From: Streptomyces griseoruber
GTDB taxonomy: Bacteria; Actinomycetota; Actinomycetes; Streptomycetales; Streptomycetaceae
Direction of reading: 5' to 3'
Assembly (NCBI RefSeq): GCF_001514205.1
Contig: NZ_KQ948765.1
Location: 435,862 to 499,861 of the forward strand
Length of the DNA: 64,000 bases
A model generated the notes under the pieces. The model worked only from the letters and a program-made list of their open reading frames with translations, was not told the origin of the DNA and did no database searches. The stretch's first letter is position 1. Each line of letters starts with the position of its first letter. Both the position numbers and the translations under genes were made by a program. Positions 44,277 through 52,938 of the stretch are shown piece after piece.

Positions 44277-45962
44277 GTGCGCCCCGGTCCCTACGAACGC
44301 CACCGCGAGCTGCTGCACGGCATGGTCCGCGCGCTCGCCGCCGGTGAGTGCCGGCGCCCCTTCACGGAGGCGACCGGCCAGGACGCGGCCGACGCGGGCA
44401 TGAGGTCGCCCCGCACCGCGGGCAAGGTGTTCCACTCGCTGCTGGGGCGGCCCTTCGAGCTGGGGCAGCCCGGCGAGGCCGGCCGGGTGCGCACGGAGTC
44501 CTCCCCGTACGGCGTCGGGCCGGCCGTCTCCTATCCGCGCTGCGAGCCCGCCGAGCTGGTCGCGGCGGCCGGGCGTGCGGCGGCCGACTGGCGGGCCGCG
44601 GGGCCGGGCCGGCGCGCGGGGCTCGCCGTGGAGATCCTGCGCCTGCTCAACACGCGCAGCCACGAACTGGCCCTGGCGGTGCACCACACGACCGGCCAGA
44701 CCCTCCCGGCCGCGTTCCGCGCCGCCGGACCGCGCGCCCAGGACCGGGCCCTGGAAGCGGTGGCCCGGGCCTTCGCCGAGTCCGAGCGCGTCCCGGCGGA
44801 CCTGCGCTGGGAGAGCGCCGTACGGGGCGGTCGGCCGCGTGCGCTGCGGGGCACCTGCACCCTGGTGCCCCGAGGGGTGTCGCTGCTGGTCGGCTGCCCC
44901 GACTTCCCGCTCTGGAACGGCTGGCCGGGCCTGTTCGCGAGCCTGGTGACCGGCAACCCGGTGATCGTGGCCCCGCATCCGCGCGCGGTGCTGCCGCTGG
45001 CGATCACGGTGCGGGTCGCCCGGCAGGTGCTGGCGCAGGCCGGGCACTCCCCGGACCTGGTGACACTGGCGGTGGCGGAGCCGGAACGGCGGGTGCACCG
45101 GCGGCTGGCGACGGACCCGGCGGTGCGCATCGTCGACTTCACCGGCTCCGGGCGCTTCGCGGACTGGCTGGAGCGGCATGCCCGGCAGGCGGTGGTGTTC
45201 GCCGACCGGACGGGGCTGAACACCGTGCTCGTGGACTCCACCGACGACTACCGGGGGCTGGTGCGGGGGCTCGCCCTGGCCGCGTGTCTGTGCCAGGGCA
45301 CGGTGCGCACCACCCCGCAGAACATCCTGGTCCCGGAGCGGGGCTTCGCCACCGACGAGGGGCACAGGACGCTGCGGGACCTCGGGGCCGACCTCGGCGA
45401 GGCCGTGGACCGGCTGCTCGGGCATCCCGCCCGGGCGGCGCGGCTGCTGGGGGCGATCACCGGCGAGGAGGTGCGGGGCGCCCTGGCGGAGGCCGCGCGC
45501 TGCGGTCCGGTGCTGCACTCCTCCGGCGCCCTGGCCCACCCGGACCATCCGGGGGCCGAACTGCGCGGCCCGCTCCTGGTGCGGCTGAGCGCCGCGGACG
45601 AGCGGGTCTACACGCGCGAGTGGCCGGGGCCCGTCACCTTCCTGGTGGGCACCGGGTCGACCTCGCAGGGCCTGGACCTCCTGCGCCGCACGGTGGGGCG
45701 GCACGGGGCGCGGTACGCCTCGGTGCACTCCACCGATCCGCTGGTGCTGGCGGCGGCCGAGACGGCGGCGCTGGACGCGGGGGTGCATCTGGTGGAGAAC
45801 CTCGACGACCTGCCCGCCGACCCGTCCTCGGCGTTCGCCGACCTGCCGGGCTCGGGCGCCGACTTCATCACCGGACGGTTCCGGGTGGTGCGCTCGCGCC
45901 GGCACGCGCCGCCGCAGGTGCCGGCCCGCCTCGACGTCGCCGCCGAGCTGGTCGATGTATGA
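44277..45962 (+). CDS. paaN: phenylacetate-degradation aldehyde dehydrogenase PaaN
   Basis: 561 residues of the PaaN branch of aldehyde dehydrogenases. Typical PaaN text includes YERHRELLHGMVRAL at the start, ELGQPGEAGRVRTESSPYG near 60, HHTTGQTLPAAFRAAGPRAQDRALEAVARA near 140-170 and the catalytic Cys in ACLCQGTVRTTPQNI near 340. The GTG start lies 5 bases after the aminotransferase stop, so they are one operon. PaaN is thought to oxidise a ring-opened semialdehyde in phenylacetate breakdown, though its exact step is uncertain. The first paa genes are absent here. Confidence 0.85.
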   Translation: MRPGPYERHRELLHGMVRALAAGECRRPFTEATGQDAADAGMRSPRTAGKVFHSLLGRPFELGQPGEAGRVRTESSPYGVGPAVSYPRCEPAELVAAAGRAAADWRAAGPGRRAGLAVEILRLLNTRSHELALAVHHTTGQTLPAAFRAAGPRAQDRALEAVARAFAESERVPADLRWESAVRGGRPRALRGTCTLVPRGVSLLVGCPDFPLWNGWPGLFASLVTGNPVIVAPHPRAVLPLAITVRVARQVLAQAGHSPDLVTLAVAEPERRVHRRLATDPAVRIVDFTGSGRFADWLERHARQAVVFADRTGLNTVLVDSTDDYRGLVRGLALAACLCQGTVRTTPQNILVPERGFATDEGHRTLRDLGADLGEAVDRLLGHPARAARLLGAITGEEVRGALAEAARCGPVLHSSGALAHPDHPGAELRGPLLVRLSAADERVYTREWPGPVTFLVGTGSTSQGLDLLRRTVGRHGARYASVHSTDPLVLAAAETAALDAGVHLVENLDDLPADPSSAFADLPGSGADFITGRFRVVRSRRHAPPQVPARLDVAAELVDV

Positions 45963-45968
45963 CCGGGT

Positions 45969-46469
45969 TCAGTCGGTCCAGGTGGCGCCGCGCCCGCGCA
46001 CCTCGTCGAAGACCAGCCAGGTGCGGGTGGAGCGCACCCCGGGCACCGCGTGGATCCTCTCCAGGACCACCTTGCGCAGCGTCAGGTTGTCGGGGGCGCG
46101 CACCAGCACCAGGGCGTCGAAGTCGCCCGTGACCAGGGCGACATGCTCGACGAAGGGGATCGCGCGCAGTTCGCGGGAGATGTCCCGCCAGGCGTTCTGC
46201 TCGATGCTCATCGTGACGTAGGCACTCGTGCCGAGGCCGGCCCGCTGGGGGTTGAGCCGCGCGGTGAAGCCGGTGATGACGTCCTCGGCGACGAGCCGGC
46301 CGATCCGGGTGTAGGCGTTGGCCCGGGAGATGTGCACCTGCTCGGCGAGCGCGCGGACCGAGATACGGCCGTCCTCCAGGAGGCGGCTCAGGATCTGCCG
46401 GTCGATGTCGTCGAGCGGGACGGCAGATCGTCCGGCCATCGACGCCGACGGCGAGGTTTCCTCGGACAC
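45969..46469 (-). CDS. Lrp/AsnC-family regulator (BkdR-like)
   Basis: 166 residues: N-terminal helix-turn-helix (DDIDRQILSRLLEDGRISVRA near 19, then EQVHISRANAYTRI) and a C-terminal RAM ligand domain (AYVTMSIEQ, VTGDFDALVLVRAPD). The GTG start has GGAGG five bases upstream. It is divergent from the E1-E2 operon, as Lrp-type bkdR genes are in Streptomyces, and should sense an amino acid and control that operon. Confidence 0.92.
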   Translation of the reverse strand: MSEETSPSASMAGRSAVPLDDIDRQILSRLLEDGRISVRALAEQVHISRANAYTRIGRLVAEDVITGFTARLNPQRAGLGTSAYVTMSIEQNAWRDISRELRAIPFVEHVALVTGDFDALVLVRAPDNLTLRKVVLERIHAVPGVRSTRTWLVFDEVRGRGATWTD

Positions 46470-46589
46470 ATTGTCCTCCCAGGCACTTCGATCCGGCAGT
46501 TCATCGCCGGTTCAGCCGAGCTATTGAACACATATTCCGCGATGTCCACCATTCTCCTGTCAAGTGTCCAGAGAAAGCGAGTGCCCTCC
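46470..46589. promoter_or_regulatory. divergent control region Lrp gene / E1-E2 operon
   Basis: 120 bases with the AT-rich core GAGCTATTGAACACATATTC (46528-46547), typical of Lrp-family targets, followed by CCTGTCAAGTG (46556-46566), which is shared with the aminotransferase promoter. Confidence 0.55.
46556..46566 (+). promoter_or_regulatory. shared 11-bp motif CCTGTCAAGTG, copy 2
   Basis: Same strand and sequence as 43168-43178. It lies 23 bases before the E1-alpha ATG, inside the likely promoter or leader. Confidence 0.4.
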
Positions 46590-47711
46590 ATGTCCGTGAA
46601 GAGCCTCCGCCAGACGGTGCAGGGACTCCTGCCGTCGCTGACCCCGGTGCGGTTCGTGGCCGAGGACGGCGCCCCCGTGGCCGGACCGCCGGCCGGCTAC
46701 ACCGAGCCGCCGGTCGGGACCCTGCGCGAGGCCTACCGGCGGATGGTCCTGGGCCGCCGGTTCGACACCCAGGCGACCGCGCTGACCAAGCAGGGCCGCC
46801 TCGCCGTCTATCCGTCCAGCCGCGGCCAGGAGGCCTGCCAGGTCGGCGCGGTGCTCGCGCTGCGCCCGGACGACTGGCTGTTCCCGACCTACCGCGACTC
46901 GGTCGCCCTGGTGACCCGCGGCATCGACCCGGTCGAGGTGCTGACCCTGCTGCGCGGCGACTGGCACTGCGGCTACGACCCCGCCGCCACGCGGGTCGCC
47001 CCGCAGTGCACCCCGCTGGCCACCCAGGTGCTGCACGCGACCGGCATGGCGGAGTCCCTGCGCCGCAAGGGCGCGGACGGGGTGGCGATGGCGCTGATCG
47101 GCGACGGCGCCACCAGTGAGGGCGACTTCCACGAGGCGCTGAACTTCGCCGCCGTGTTCCGCGCGCCGGTCGTGTTCTTCGTGCAGAACAACCAGTACGC
47201 GATCTCGGTGCCGCTGGCCCGGCAGACCGCGGCGCCCGCGCTGGCGTACAAGGGCATCGGCCACGGGGTGCGCTCCGAGCAGGTCGACGGCAACGACGCG
47301 GTCGCGGTGCTGGCGGTGCTGGCCTCGGCCGTCGCGCACGCCCGCGCCGGACACGGCCCCGTCCTCGTCGAGGCGCACACCTACCGCATGGACGCGCACA
47401 CCAACGCCGACGACGCCACCCGCTACCGGCGGGACGAGGAGGTCGAGCGGTGGCGGGCCGCCGACCCGGTCGAGCGGCTGGAGACGTATCTGCGCTCGCG
47501 CGGCGCGCTCACCGACGCCGACACGGCGGCCCTGCGGGAGGAGGCCGAGGAGCTGGCGGCGGCGCTGCGCGCGGGCATGAACGCGGACTCCGTGCTCGAC
47601 CCGCTGGAGCTGTTCGACCACGTCTACGCCGAACCCACCCCGCAACTGCGCGAGCAGCGAGACCGTTTGGCGGCCGAGCTCGCCGCAGCCACCCAGGCCC
47701 AGGAGGACTGA
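46590..47711 (+). CDS. 2-oxoacid dehydrogenase E1 alpha subunit
   Basis: 373 residues of the thiamine-diphosphate E1 alpha family. YPSSRGQEACQVGA near 72, FPTYRDSVALVTRG near 95, the ThDP motif GDGATSEGDFHEALNFAAV...VFFVQNNQYAIS near 171-205, and the phosphorylation-loop-like HTYRMDAHTNADDATRYR near 262 are present. With the beta subunit and E2 it decarboxylates branched-chain or aryl 2-oxo acids to acyl-CoA. ATG at 46590 is used; a GTG three codons earlier is in frame and closer to GAGAAAG. Confidence 0.93.
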   Translation: MSVKSLRQTVQGLLPSLTPVRFVAEDGAPVAGPPAGYTEPPVGTLREAYRRMVLGRRFDTQATALTKQGRLAVYPSSRGQEACQVGAVLALRPDDWLFPTYRDSVALVTRGIDPVEVLTLLRGDWHCGYDPAATRVAPQCTPLATQVLHATGMAESLRRKGADGVAMALIGDGATSEGDFHEALNFAAVFRAPVVFFVQNNQYAISVPLARQTAAPALAYKGIGHGVRSEQVDGNDAVAVLAVLASAVAHARAGHGPVLVEAHTYRMDAHTNADDATRYRRDEEVERWRAADPVERLETYLRSRGALTDADTAALREEAEELAAALRAGMNADSVLDPLELFDHVYAEPTPQLREQRDRLAAELAAATQAQED

Positions 47712-47716
47712 CGACC

Positions 47717-48736
47717 ATGGCCAAGGTCACGATGGCGCAGGCGCTCAACACCGCCCTGCGCGACGCGCTCGGCGAGGACGAACGGGTCCTCGTCTTCGGG
47801 GAGGACGTCGGCGCGCTCGGCGGGGTCTTCCGCATCACCGACGGGCTGACCCGCGACTTCGGCGAGGAGCGCTGCTTCGACACCCCGCTCGCGGAGGCCG
47901 GCATCGTCGGGCTGGCGGTCGGCATGGCGATGGGCGGGTTCCGGCCTGTGGTGGAGATGCAGTTCGACGCCTTCGCGTACCCGGCGTTCGAGCAGATCGC
48001 CTCGCACGTCGCCAAGACCCGCAACCGCACCCGGGGCCGGATCGGTCTGCCGATGGTGATCCGCATCCCGTACGCGGGCGGGATCGGCGGGGTGGAGCAC
48101 CACTGCGACTCCAGCGAGGCGTACTACGCGCACACACCGGGCCTGAAGGTGGTCACCCCGGCCACCGCCGAGGACGCCTACTGGCTGCTGCGGGACGCGA
48201 TCGCCGACCCCGATCCGGTGGTCTTCCTGGAGCCGAAGAAGCTGTACTGGTCGCGCGAGGAGGCCGCTCTGGAGACACGCGGGGCGCCGCCGTTCGGGCG
48301 GGCGGCGGTCCGGCGGGCGGGCCGGGACGCCACCCTCGTCGCCTACGGCCCGTCGGTCCCGGTGGCGCTGGCCGCGGCGGAGGCCGCCGCCGAGGAGGGC
48401 ATCGAACTGGAGGTCGTGGACCTGCGGACGCTGGTGCCCTTCGACGACGGGACCGTCGTGGAGTCGGTGCGCCGGACCGGGCGCTGTGTGGTCGTCCAGG
48501 AGGCCCAGGGCTTCGCCGGGGTCGGCGCGGAGATCGCCGCTCGCGTGCAGGAGCGCTGCTTCCACTCGCTGGCCGCGCCCGTGCTGCGGGTGACCGGCTT
48601 CGACATCCCGTACCCGCCGCCGAAGCTGGAGCACGCGCATCTGCCCGGCGTCGACCGGATCCTGGACGCGGTCGACCGCCTCCAGTTCACCGACGAGCCC
48701 GACACCCTGCACCTGCCCAAGGGGGTGGCCGCATGA
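47717..48736 (+). CDS. 2-oxoacid dehydrogenase E1 beta subunit
   Basis: 339 residues: FGEDVGALGGVFRITDGL near 27, DTPLAEAGIVGLAVGMAMGG near 55, EMQFDAFAYPAFEQI near 80, HHCDSSEAYYAHTPGLKVVTPA near 128 and the C-terminal transketolase domain (VDLRTLVPFDDGTVVESV near 235). The set is complete for an active E1 beta. It starts 5 bases after E1 alpha with AGGAGGA overlapping the alpha stop, and overlaps the E2 gene by 4 bases. Confidence 0.94.
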   Translation: MAKVTMAQALNTALRDALGEDERVLVFGEDVGALGGVFRITDGLTRDFGEERCFDTPLAEAGIVGLAVGMAMGGFRPVVEMQFDAFAYPAFEQIASHVAKTRNRTRGRIGLPMVIRIPYAGGIGGVEHHCDSSEAYYAHTPGLKVVTPATAEDAYWLLRDAIADPDPVVFLEPKKLYWSREEAALETRGAPPFGRAAVRRAGRDATLVAYGPSVPVALAAAEAAAEEGIELEVVDLRTLVPFDDGTVVESVRRTGRCVVVQEAQGFAGVGAEIAARVQERCFHSLAAPVLRVTGFDIPYPPPKLEHAHLPGVDRILDAVDRLQFTDEPDTLHLPKGVAA

Positions 48737-50022
48737 CCGCCGTGACACTGAACGAACAGCTGTTCAGGCTGCCCGACCTCGGCGAGGGGCTGACCGAGGC
48801 GGAGATCGTCGAGTGGAAGGTGTCCGTCGGCGACACCGTCACGATCGACCAGGTCGTGGTCGAGGTGGAGACCGCCAAGGCCGCCGTCGAGGTACCGGTG
48901 CCGTACGCCGGGACGGTGCTGCGTCTGCACGCCGAGGCGGGGACGGCCCTGGCGGTGGGGGCGGCGCTGATCACGGTGGGCCCCGCGGCACCCGCCCCGG
49001 GCGAGTCCGCCGCCGAGCGCCACCGCGAGGAGGAGCGGGCCGGATCCGGCAACGTGCTGATCGGTTACGGCACCGGACACGACCCGGCCCCACGCCGTCG
49101 CCGCCGCCGTACCGGCTCTACGGCGAACAGCGCGCCGGTGACCCGTCCGGCACCCCCGATCGAGCCGCACGCCCCCCGCGTCATCTCCCCTCTGGTGCGC
49201 AAGCTCGCCCGGGACCACGGCATCGACGTCACCGCGCTGGTGCCGTCCGGCCCCGCCGGGGTCGTCCTGCGGCGGGACGTGGAACAGGCCGTCGCCCGCA
49301 ACGCGGTCACGCCGGTGCCGTCCCCCGAAGGCCCCACCCGCATCCCGCTCCGGGGCGTGCGCAGAGCCGTCGCCGACAAGCTCTCCCGCAGCCGCACCGA
49401 GATCCCCGACGCCACCACCTGGGTCGACGTAGACGCGACCGGGCTGCTCCAGGCCAAGAAGGCGCTGGAGGCCGCCGAACCCGGCCGCCGGGTGGGCCTG
49501 TTGGCCCTGCTGGCCCGGATCTGTGTCGCCGGTCTGCGCCGCCACCCGGAACTCAACTCGGCGGTGGACACCGAGCGTCGGGAGATCTTGCGGTACGACG
49601 AGGTGCACCTGGGCTTCGCCGCGCAGACCGACCGCGGCCTGGTCGTCCCCGTCGTCCGCGACGCCCACCGGCTGACGACGGTCCGACTGGCGCAGGAACT
49701 GGCCCGGTTGACCGAGCTGGCCCGGACCGGGGACCTGCCGCCCGACCGGCTGACCGGGGGCACCTTCACCCTCAACAACTACGGCGTGTTCGGCGTCGAC
49801 GGCTCCACGCCGATCATCAACCACCCCGAGGCGGCGCTCCTCGGTGTGGGCCGGATCGTCGACAAACCCTGGGTGGTGGACGGCGAGTTGACCGTCCGCA
49901 AGGTCACCCAGCTCTCGCTCAGCTTCGACCACCGGGTCTGCGACGGCGGCACCGCCGGCGGCTTCCTGCGGTTCGTGGCCGACTGCGTGGAACGCCCGGC
50001 GATCCTGCTCGCCGACGTCTGA
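48733..50022 (+). CDS. 2-oxoacid dehydrogenase E2 (dihydrolipoyl acyltransferase)
   Basis: 429 residues: one lipoyl domain (about 8-85, lipoyl-lysine in ETAKAAVE near 48), an Arg/Pro-rich linker, a peripheral-subunit-binding domain (ISPLVRKLARDHGIDVTALV near 145-185) and the catalytic domain with NNYGVFGVDGSTPIINHPEAALLGVG near 355 and SFDHRVCDGGTAG near 398. Catalytic His/Asp are present. No E3 gene follows, so the complex must borrow a general dihydrolipoamide dehydrogenase. ATG overlaps E1 beta (ATGA). Confidence 0.94.
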   Translation: MTAVTLNEQLFRLPDLGEGLTEAEIVEWKVSVGDTVTIDQVVVEVETAKAAVEVPVPYAGTVLRLHAEAGTALAVGAALITVGPAAPAPGESAAERHREEERAGSGNVLIGYGTGHDPAPRRRRRRTGSTANSAPVTRPAPPIEPHAPRVISPLVRKLARDHGIDVTALVPSGPAGVVLRRDVEQAVARNAVTPVPSPEGPTRIPLRGVRRAVADKLSRSRTEIPDATTWVDVDATGLLQAKKALEAAEPGRRVGLLALLARICVAGLRRHPELNSAVDTERREILRYDEVHLGFAAQTDRGLVVPVVRDAHRLTTVRLAQELARLTELARTGDLPPDRLTGGTFTLNNYGVFGVDGSTPIINHPEAALLGVGRIVDKPWVVDGELTVRKVTQLSLSFDHRVCDGGTAGGFLRFVADCVERPAILLADV

Positions 50023-50087
50023 CACCCGGCTTCCACGGAGCTTCCCTGCCCTCCCGACCAGCATTCGCGACCATGAGGAGAACGCCG

Positions 50088-51269
50088 ATGTCCGCCGAGG
50101 TGTATCTGATCGACGGGGCCCGTACCCCGCAGGGCCGCTACGGCGGTGCGCTGGCCTCCGTACGCCCCGACGACCTGGCCGCTCTCGTCGTCGGCGAGGC
50201 CGTGCGGCGGGCCGGGATCCCCGGCGAGGCCGTGGACGAGGTGGTCCTCGGTGCGGCGAACCAGGCCGGTGAGGACAACCGGGACGTGGCCCGGACGGCC
50301 GCCCTGCTGGCCGGGCTGCCGCACACCGTGCCCGGGTACACCGTGAACCGGCTGTGCGCGTCCGGACTCACGGCCGTCGCCTCGGCCGCGCAGGCCGTCC
50401 GGGCCGGTGAGGCGGAGCTGGTGGTGGCGGGCGGGGTCGAGTCGATGACCCGGGCGCCCTGGGTCATGGCCAAGCCGGGCACCCCCTGGGCTCGGCCGGG
50501 CGAGGTCCACGACACCTCGCTGGGCTGGCGGTTCACCAACCCCCGTTTCCCCGCCACGACCACGCTGTCGATGGGCGAGACCGCGGAAGAGGTCGCCGCC
50601 CTGGACGGCATCACCCGGCTGGAGGCGGACTCCTTCGCACTGCGCAGCCACCGGCGCGCGGTGGCCGCGCGGACGGCGGGCCGGTTCACTGCGGAGATCG
50701 TCCCGGTGCCGGTGGCGGACGGGGAGGTGACCGAGGACGAGGGGCCGCGCCCGACGACCACCCTGGAGAGGCTGGGCGCACTGCGCCCGGTCTTCCGCGC
50801 GGGCGGCATCGTCACCGCGGGCAACTCCTCGCCCCTGTCCGACGGAGCCGCCGCCCTGGTGGTGGCGAGCGCGGCGGCGGTTCAGCGGTACGGACTCACG
50901 CCCCGGGCCCGGGTGGTCACCGCCGCCTCCGCCGGGGTGGAGCCGCACCTCATGGGGCTCGGTCCGGTTCCGGCCACCGCCCTGGCGCTGGAGCGGGCCG
51001 GCTGGACGGCGGACGACCTCGACGCGATCGAGCTGAACGAGGCCTTCGCCGCCCAGGTCCTGGCGGTCGTACGGCGGCTGAAGCTGGACCCGGACCTGGT
51101 CAACGCCGACGGCGGCGCCCTCGCCCTCGGCCATCCCCTGGGCTGCTCGGGCACCCGCATCCTGCTGACCCTGCTGGGCCGGCTGGAACGGGAGGGCGGC
51201 CGGCGGGGCCTGGCGACCCTGTGCGTCGGGGTGGGCCAGGGCGTGGCGATGCTCGTGGAGCGCGTATGA
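50088..51269 (+). CDS. acetyl-CoA acetyltransferase / 3-oxoadipyl-CoA thiolase
   Basis: 393-residue thiolase with the acyl Cys in NRLCASGLTAV near 90, NEAFAAQ near 337, and C-terminal GGALALGHPLGCSGTRI near 370 carrying His and Cys. The ED-N-RDVAR-TAALLAGLP stretch is typical of 3-oxoadipyl/acetoacetyl thiolases. It begins 65 bases after E2 with GAGGAGA as ribosome site and overlaps the hydratase gene. In this context it may complete beta-oxidation of the phenylacetate or branched-chain product. Confidence 0.92.
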   Translation: MSAEVYLIDGARTPQGRYGGALASVRPDDLAALVVGEAVRRAGIPGEAVDEVVLGAANQAGEDNRDVARTAALLAGLPHTVPGYTVNRLCASGLTAVASAAQAVRAGEAELVVAGGVESMTRAPWVMAKPGTPWARPGEVHDTSLGWRFTNPRFPATTTLSMGETAEEVAALDGITRLEADSFALRSHRRAVAARTAGRFTAEIVPVPVADGEVTEDEGPRPTTTLERLGALRPVFRAGGIVTAGNSSPLSDGAAALVVASAAAVQRYGLTPRARVVTAASAGVEPHLMGLGPVPATALALERAGWTADDLDAIELNEAFAAQVLAVVRRLKLDPDLVNADGGALALGHPLGCSGTRILLTLLGRLEREGGRRGLATLCVGVGQGVAMLVERV

Positions 51270-52027
51270 GCAGGCGGGAGGACGCGGCGTACGACACGCT
51301 GGTGGTCGAGGAGCGGGCCGACCGGATGGTGGTCACCCTGTGCCGGCCGGACGCCCGCAACGCCATCAGCGGCCGGATGATCGCCGAACTGCACCGGGTG
51401 TGCGAGGAGTTGGAGCGCACGCCGAGGCTGCTGCTGCTCACCGGGCACGGCGGGGTGTTCGCCGGCGGCGCCGACATCGCGGAGCTGCGGCGGCGCGGCC
51501 GGGACGAGGCGCTCCAGGGCATCAACAGCCGGCTGTTCGAGCGGGTGCGCCGGCTGCCCCTGCCGACCGTGGCGGCCGTGCCGGGCTGGGCGCTGGGCGG
51601 CGGCGCCGAGCTGGCGTACGCCTGCGACCTCAGGATCGCCGGTCCGGACGCGGTGTTCGGCAACCCCGAACCGGGCCTCGGCATCCTCGCCGCCGCCGGG
51701 GCGTGCTGGCGGCTGCGTGAGCTGGTCGGCGAGTCGGTGGCCAAGCAGGTGCTGCTCGCCGGCCGCACCCTCGACGCGCGGGCGGCGCTCGGCTGCGGGC
51801 TGGTGCTGGACGTCGTACCGGCGGACCGGCTGCTCGAGGAGGCGCATGCGCTGCTCGACCGGATGGCGCGTTCCTCGGCGCTCGCGCTGCGGCTCACCAA
51901 GCTCGTGACCGACGCCTCGGGGGCACATCCCGTGGCCGACGACCTGGCGCAGGCCGTCCTGTTCGAAAGTCCCGGCAAGCAGGAGCGCATGACGCGGTTC
52001 CTGGAGAAGAAGGGAGGCCGGGCATGA
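51266..52027 (+). CDS. enoyl-CoA hydratase/isomerase family
   Basis: 253-residue crotonase-fold protein. The oxyanion loops GGVFAGGADIAELRRRG near 64 and WALGGGAELAYACDLRIAG near 109 are clear, and the catalytic region NPEPGLGILAAAGA near 133 has the usual Glu (one Glu only). It overlaps thiolase upstream and the dehydrogenase downstream by 4 bases each, forming a compact beta-oxidation unit. Confidence 0.92.
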   Translation: MSRREDAAYDTLVVEERADRMVVTLCRPDARNAISGRMIAELHRVCEELERTPRLLLLTGHGGVFAGGADIAELRRRGRDEALQGINSRLFERVRRLPLPTVAAVPGWALGGGAELAYACDLRIAGPDAVFGNPEPGLGILAAAGACWRLRELVGESVAKQVLLAGRTLDARAALGCGLVLDVVPADRLLEEAHALLDRMARSSALALRLTKLVTDASGAHPVADDLAQAVLFESPGKQERMTRFLEKKGGRA

Positions 52028-52887
52028 CCTCGGCTCCGACTGCGCCCCCGGTGGTGGGGGTGATCGGCGGCGGCCGGATGGGCGCCGGTGTCGCGCAGTC
52101 CTTCGCGGCCGCCGGTTCCCGTGTGGTCGTCGTGGAACGCGACGGCGGCGCGGCGGCCGCCGCGCTGGAGCGGATCGCTCGGGGCCTCGGGAAGGCGGCC
52201 GAGCGCGGGGCGCCCGCCGTCGCACCGGATCTCGGCGTGCCGGACCGGGTCACGGTGGTGTCCGCGATCGCGGGACTGCCCCGCGACTGCGATCTGGTCG
52301 TCGAGGCGGTCCCCGAGGACGCCGCCCTCAAGGCGGAGGTGCTCGCCGCCGCCGAGCAGGTGGTGACCGACGGGTGTGTGCTGGCCAGCAACACCAGCTC
52401 GCTGTCGGTCACCGAGCTCGCGGCGGTCCTGAAGCACCCCGGGCGTTTTCTCGGGATGCACTTCTTCAACCCCGTGCCCGTGTCCGCCCTCGTCGAACTG
52501 GTCCTCGCGCCCGCCACCGGCGCGACCGCCCTCGGCGCGGCGATCCGCTGGACGCACGCCCTCGGCAAACAGGACGTCGTGGTGCGGGACTCCCCCGGGT
52601 TCGCCAGCAGCCGGCTCGGGCTCGCCCTCGGTCTGGAGGCGATCCGCATGGTCGAGGAGGGCGTCGCCGACCCGGAGGCCATCGACACGGCCATGCGCCT
52701 CGGCTACCGGCACCCGCTGGGGCCGCTGCGCCTGACCGACATGGTGGGCCTCGACGTACGGCTCGCCATCGCCGAGCACCTGCACGCCACGCTCGGCGAA
52801 CGGTTCGCACCGCCGCGGCTGCTGCGCGACAAGGTCGCCCGCGGCGAACTCGGCCGCAAGAGCGGCCAGGGCTTCCATCGCTGGTGA
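52024..52887 (+). CDS. 3-hydroxyacyl-CoA dehydrogenase (PaaH/Hbd-like)
   Basis: 287 residues: Rossmann motif VVGVIGGGRMGAGVAQSFAAAG near 9, the NAD region VEAVPEDAALK, SNTSSLSVTELA near 121, GMHFFNPVPVSALVELV near 142 (catalytic His), and the C-terminal HPLGPLRLTDMVGLDV near 223. Typical length for 3-hydroxybutyryl/3-hydroxyadipyl-CoA dehydrogenase. It is last in the operon; a 7-bp hairpin (GCTCGGC-G-GCCGAGC, 52904-52918) follows. Confidence 0.93.
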   Translation: MTSAPTAPPVVGVIGGGRMGAGVAQSFAAAGSRVVVVERDGGAAAAALERIARGLGKAAERGAPAVAPDLGVPDRVTVVSAIAGLPRDCDLVVEAVPEDAALKAEVLAAAEQVVTDGCVLASNTSSLSVTELAAVLKHPGRFLGMHFFNPVPVSALVELVLAPATGATALGAAIRWTHALGKQDVVVRDSPGFASSRLGLALGLEAIRMVEEGVADPEAIDTAMRLGYRHPLGPLRLTDMVGLDVRLAIAEHLHATLGERFAPPRLLRDKVARGELGRKSGQGFHRW

Positions 52888-52938
52888 CCGCGGAGGAGCC
52901 CCTGCTCGGCGGCCGAGCCCCTCGGCACCGATCGCGTG

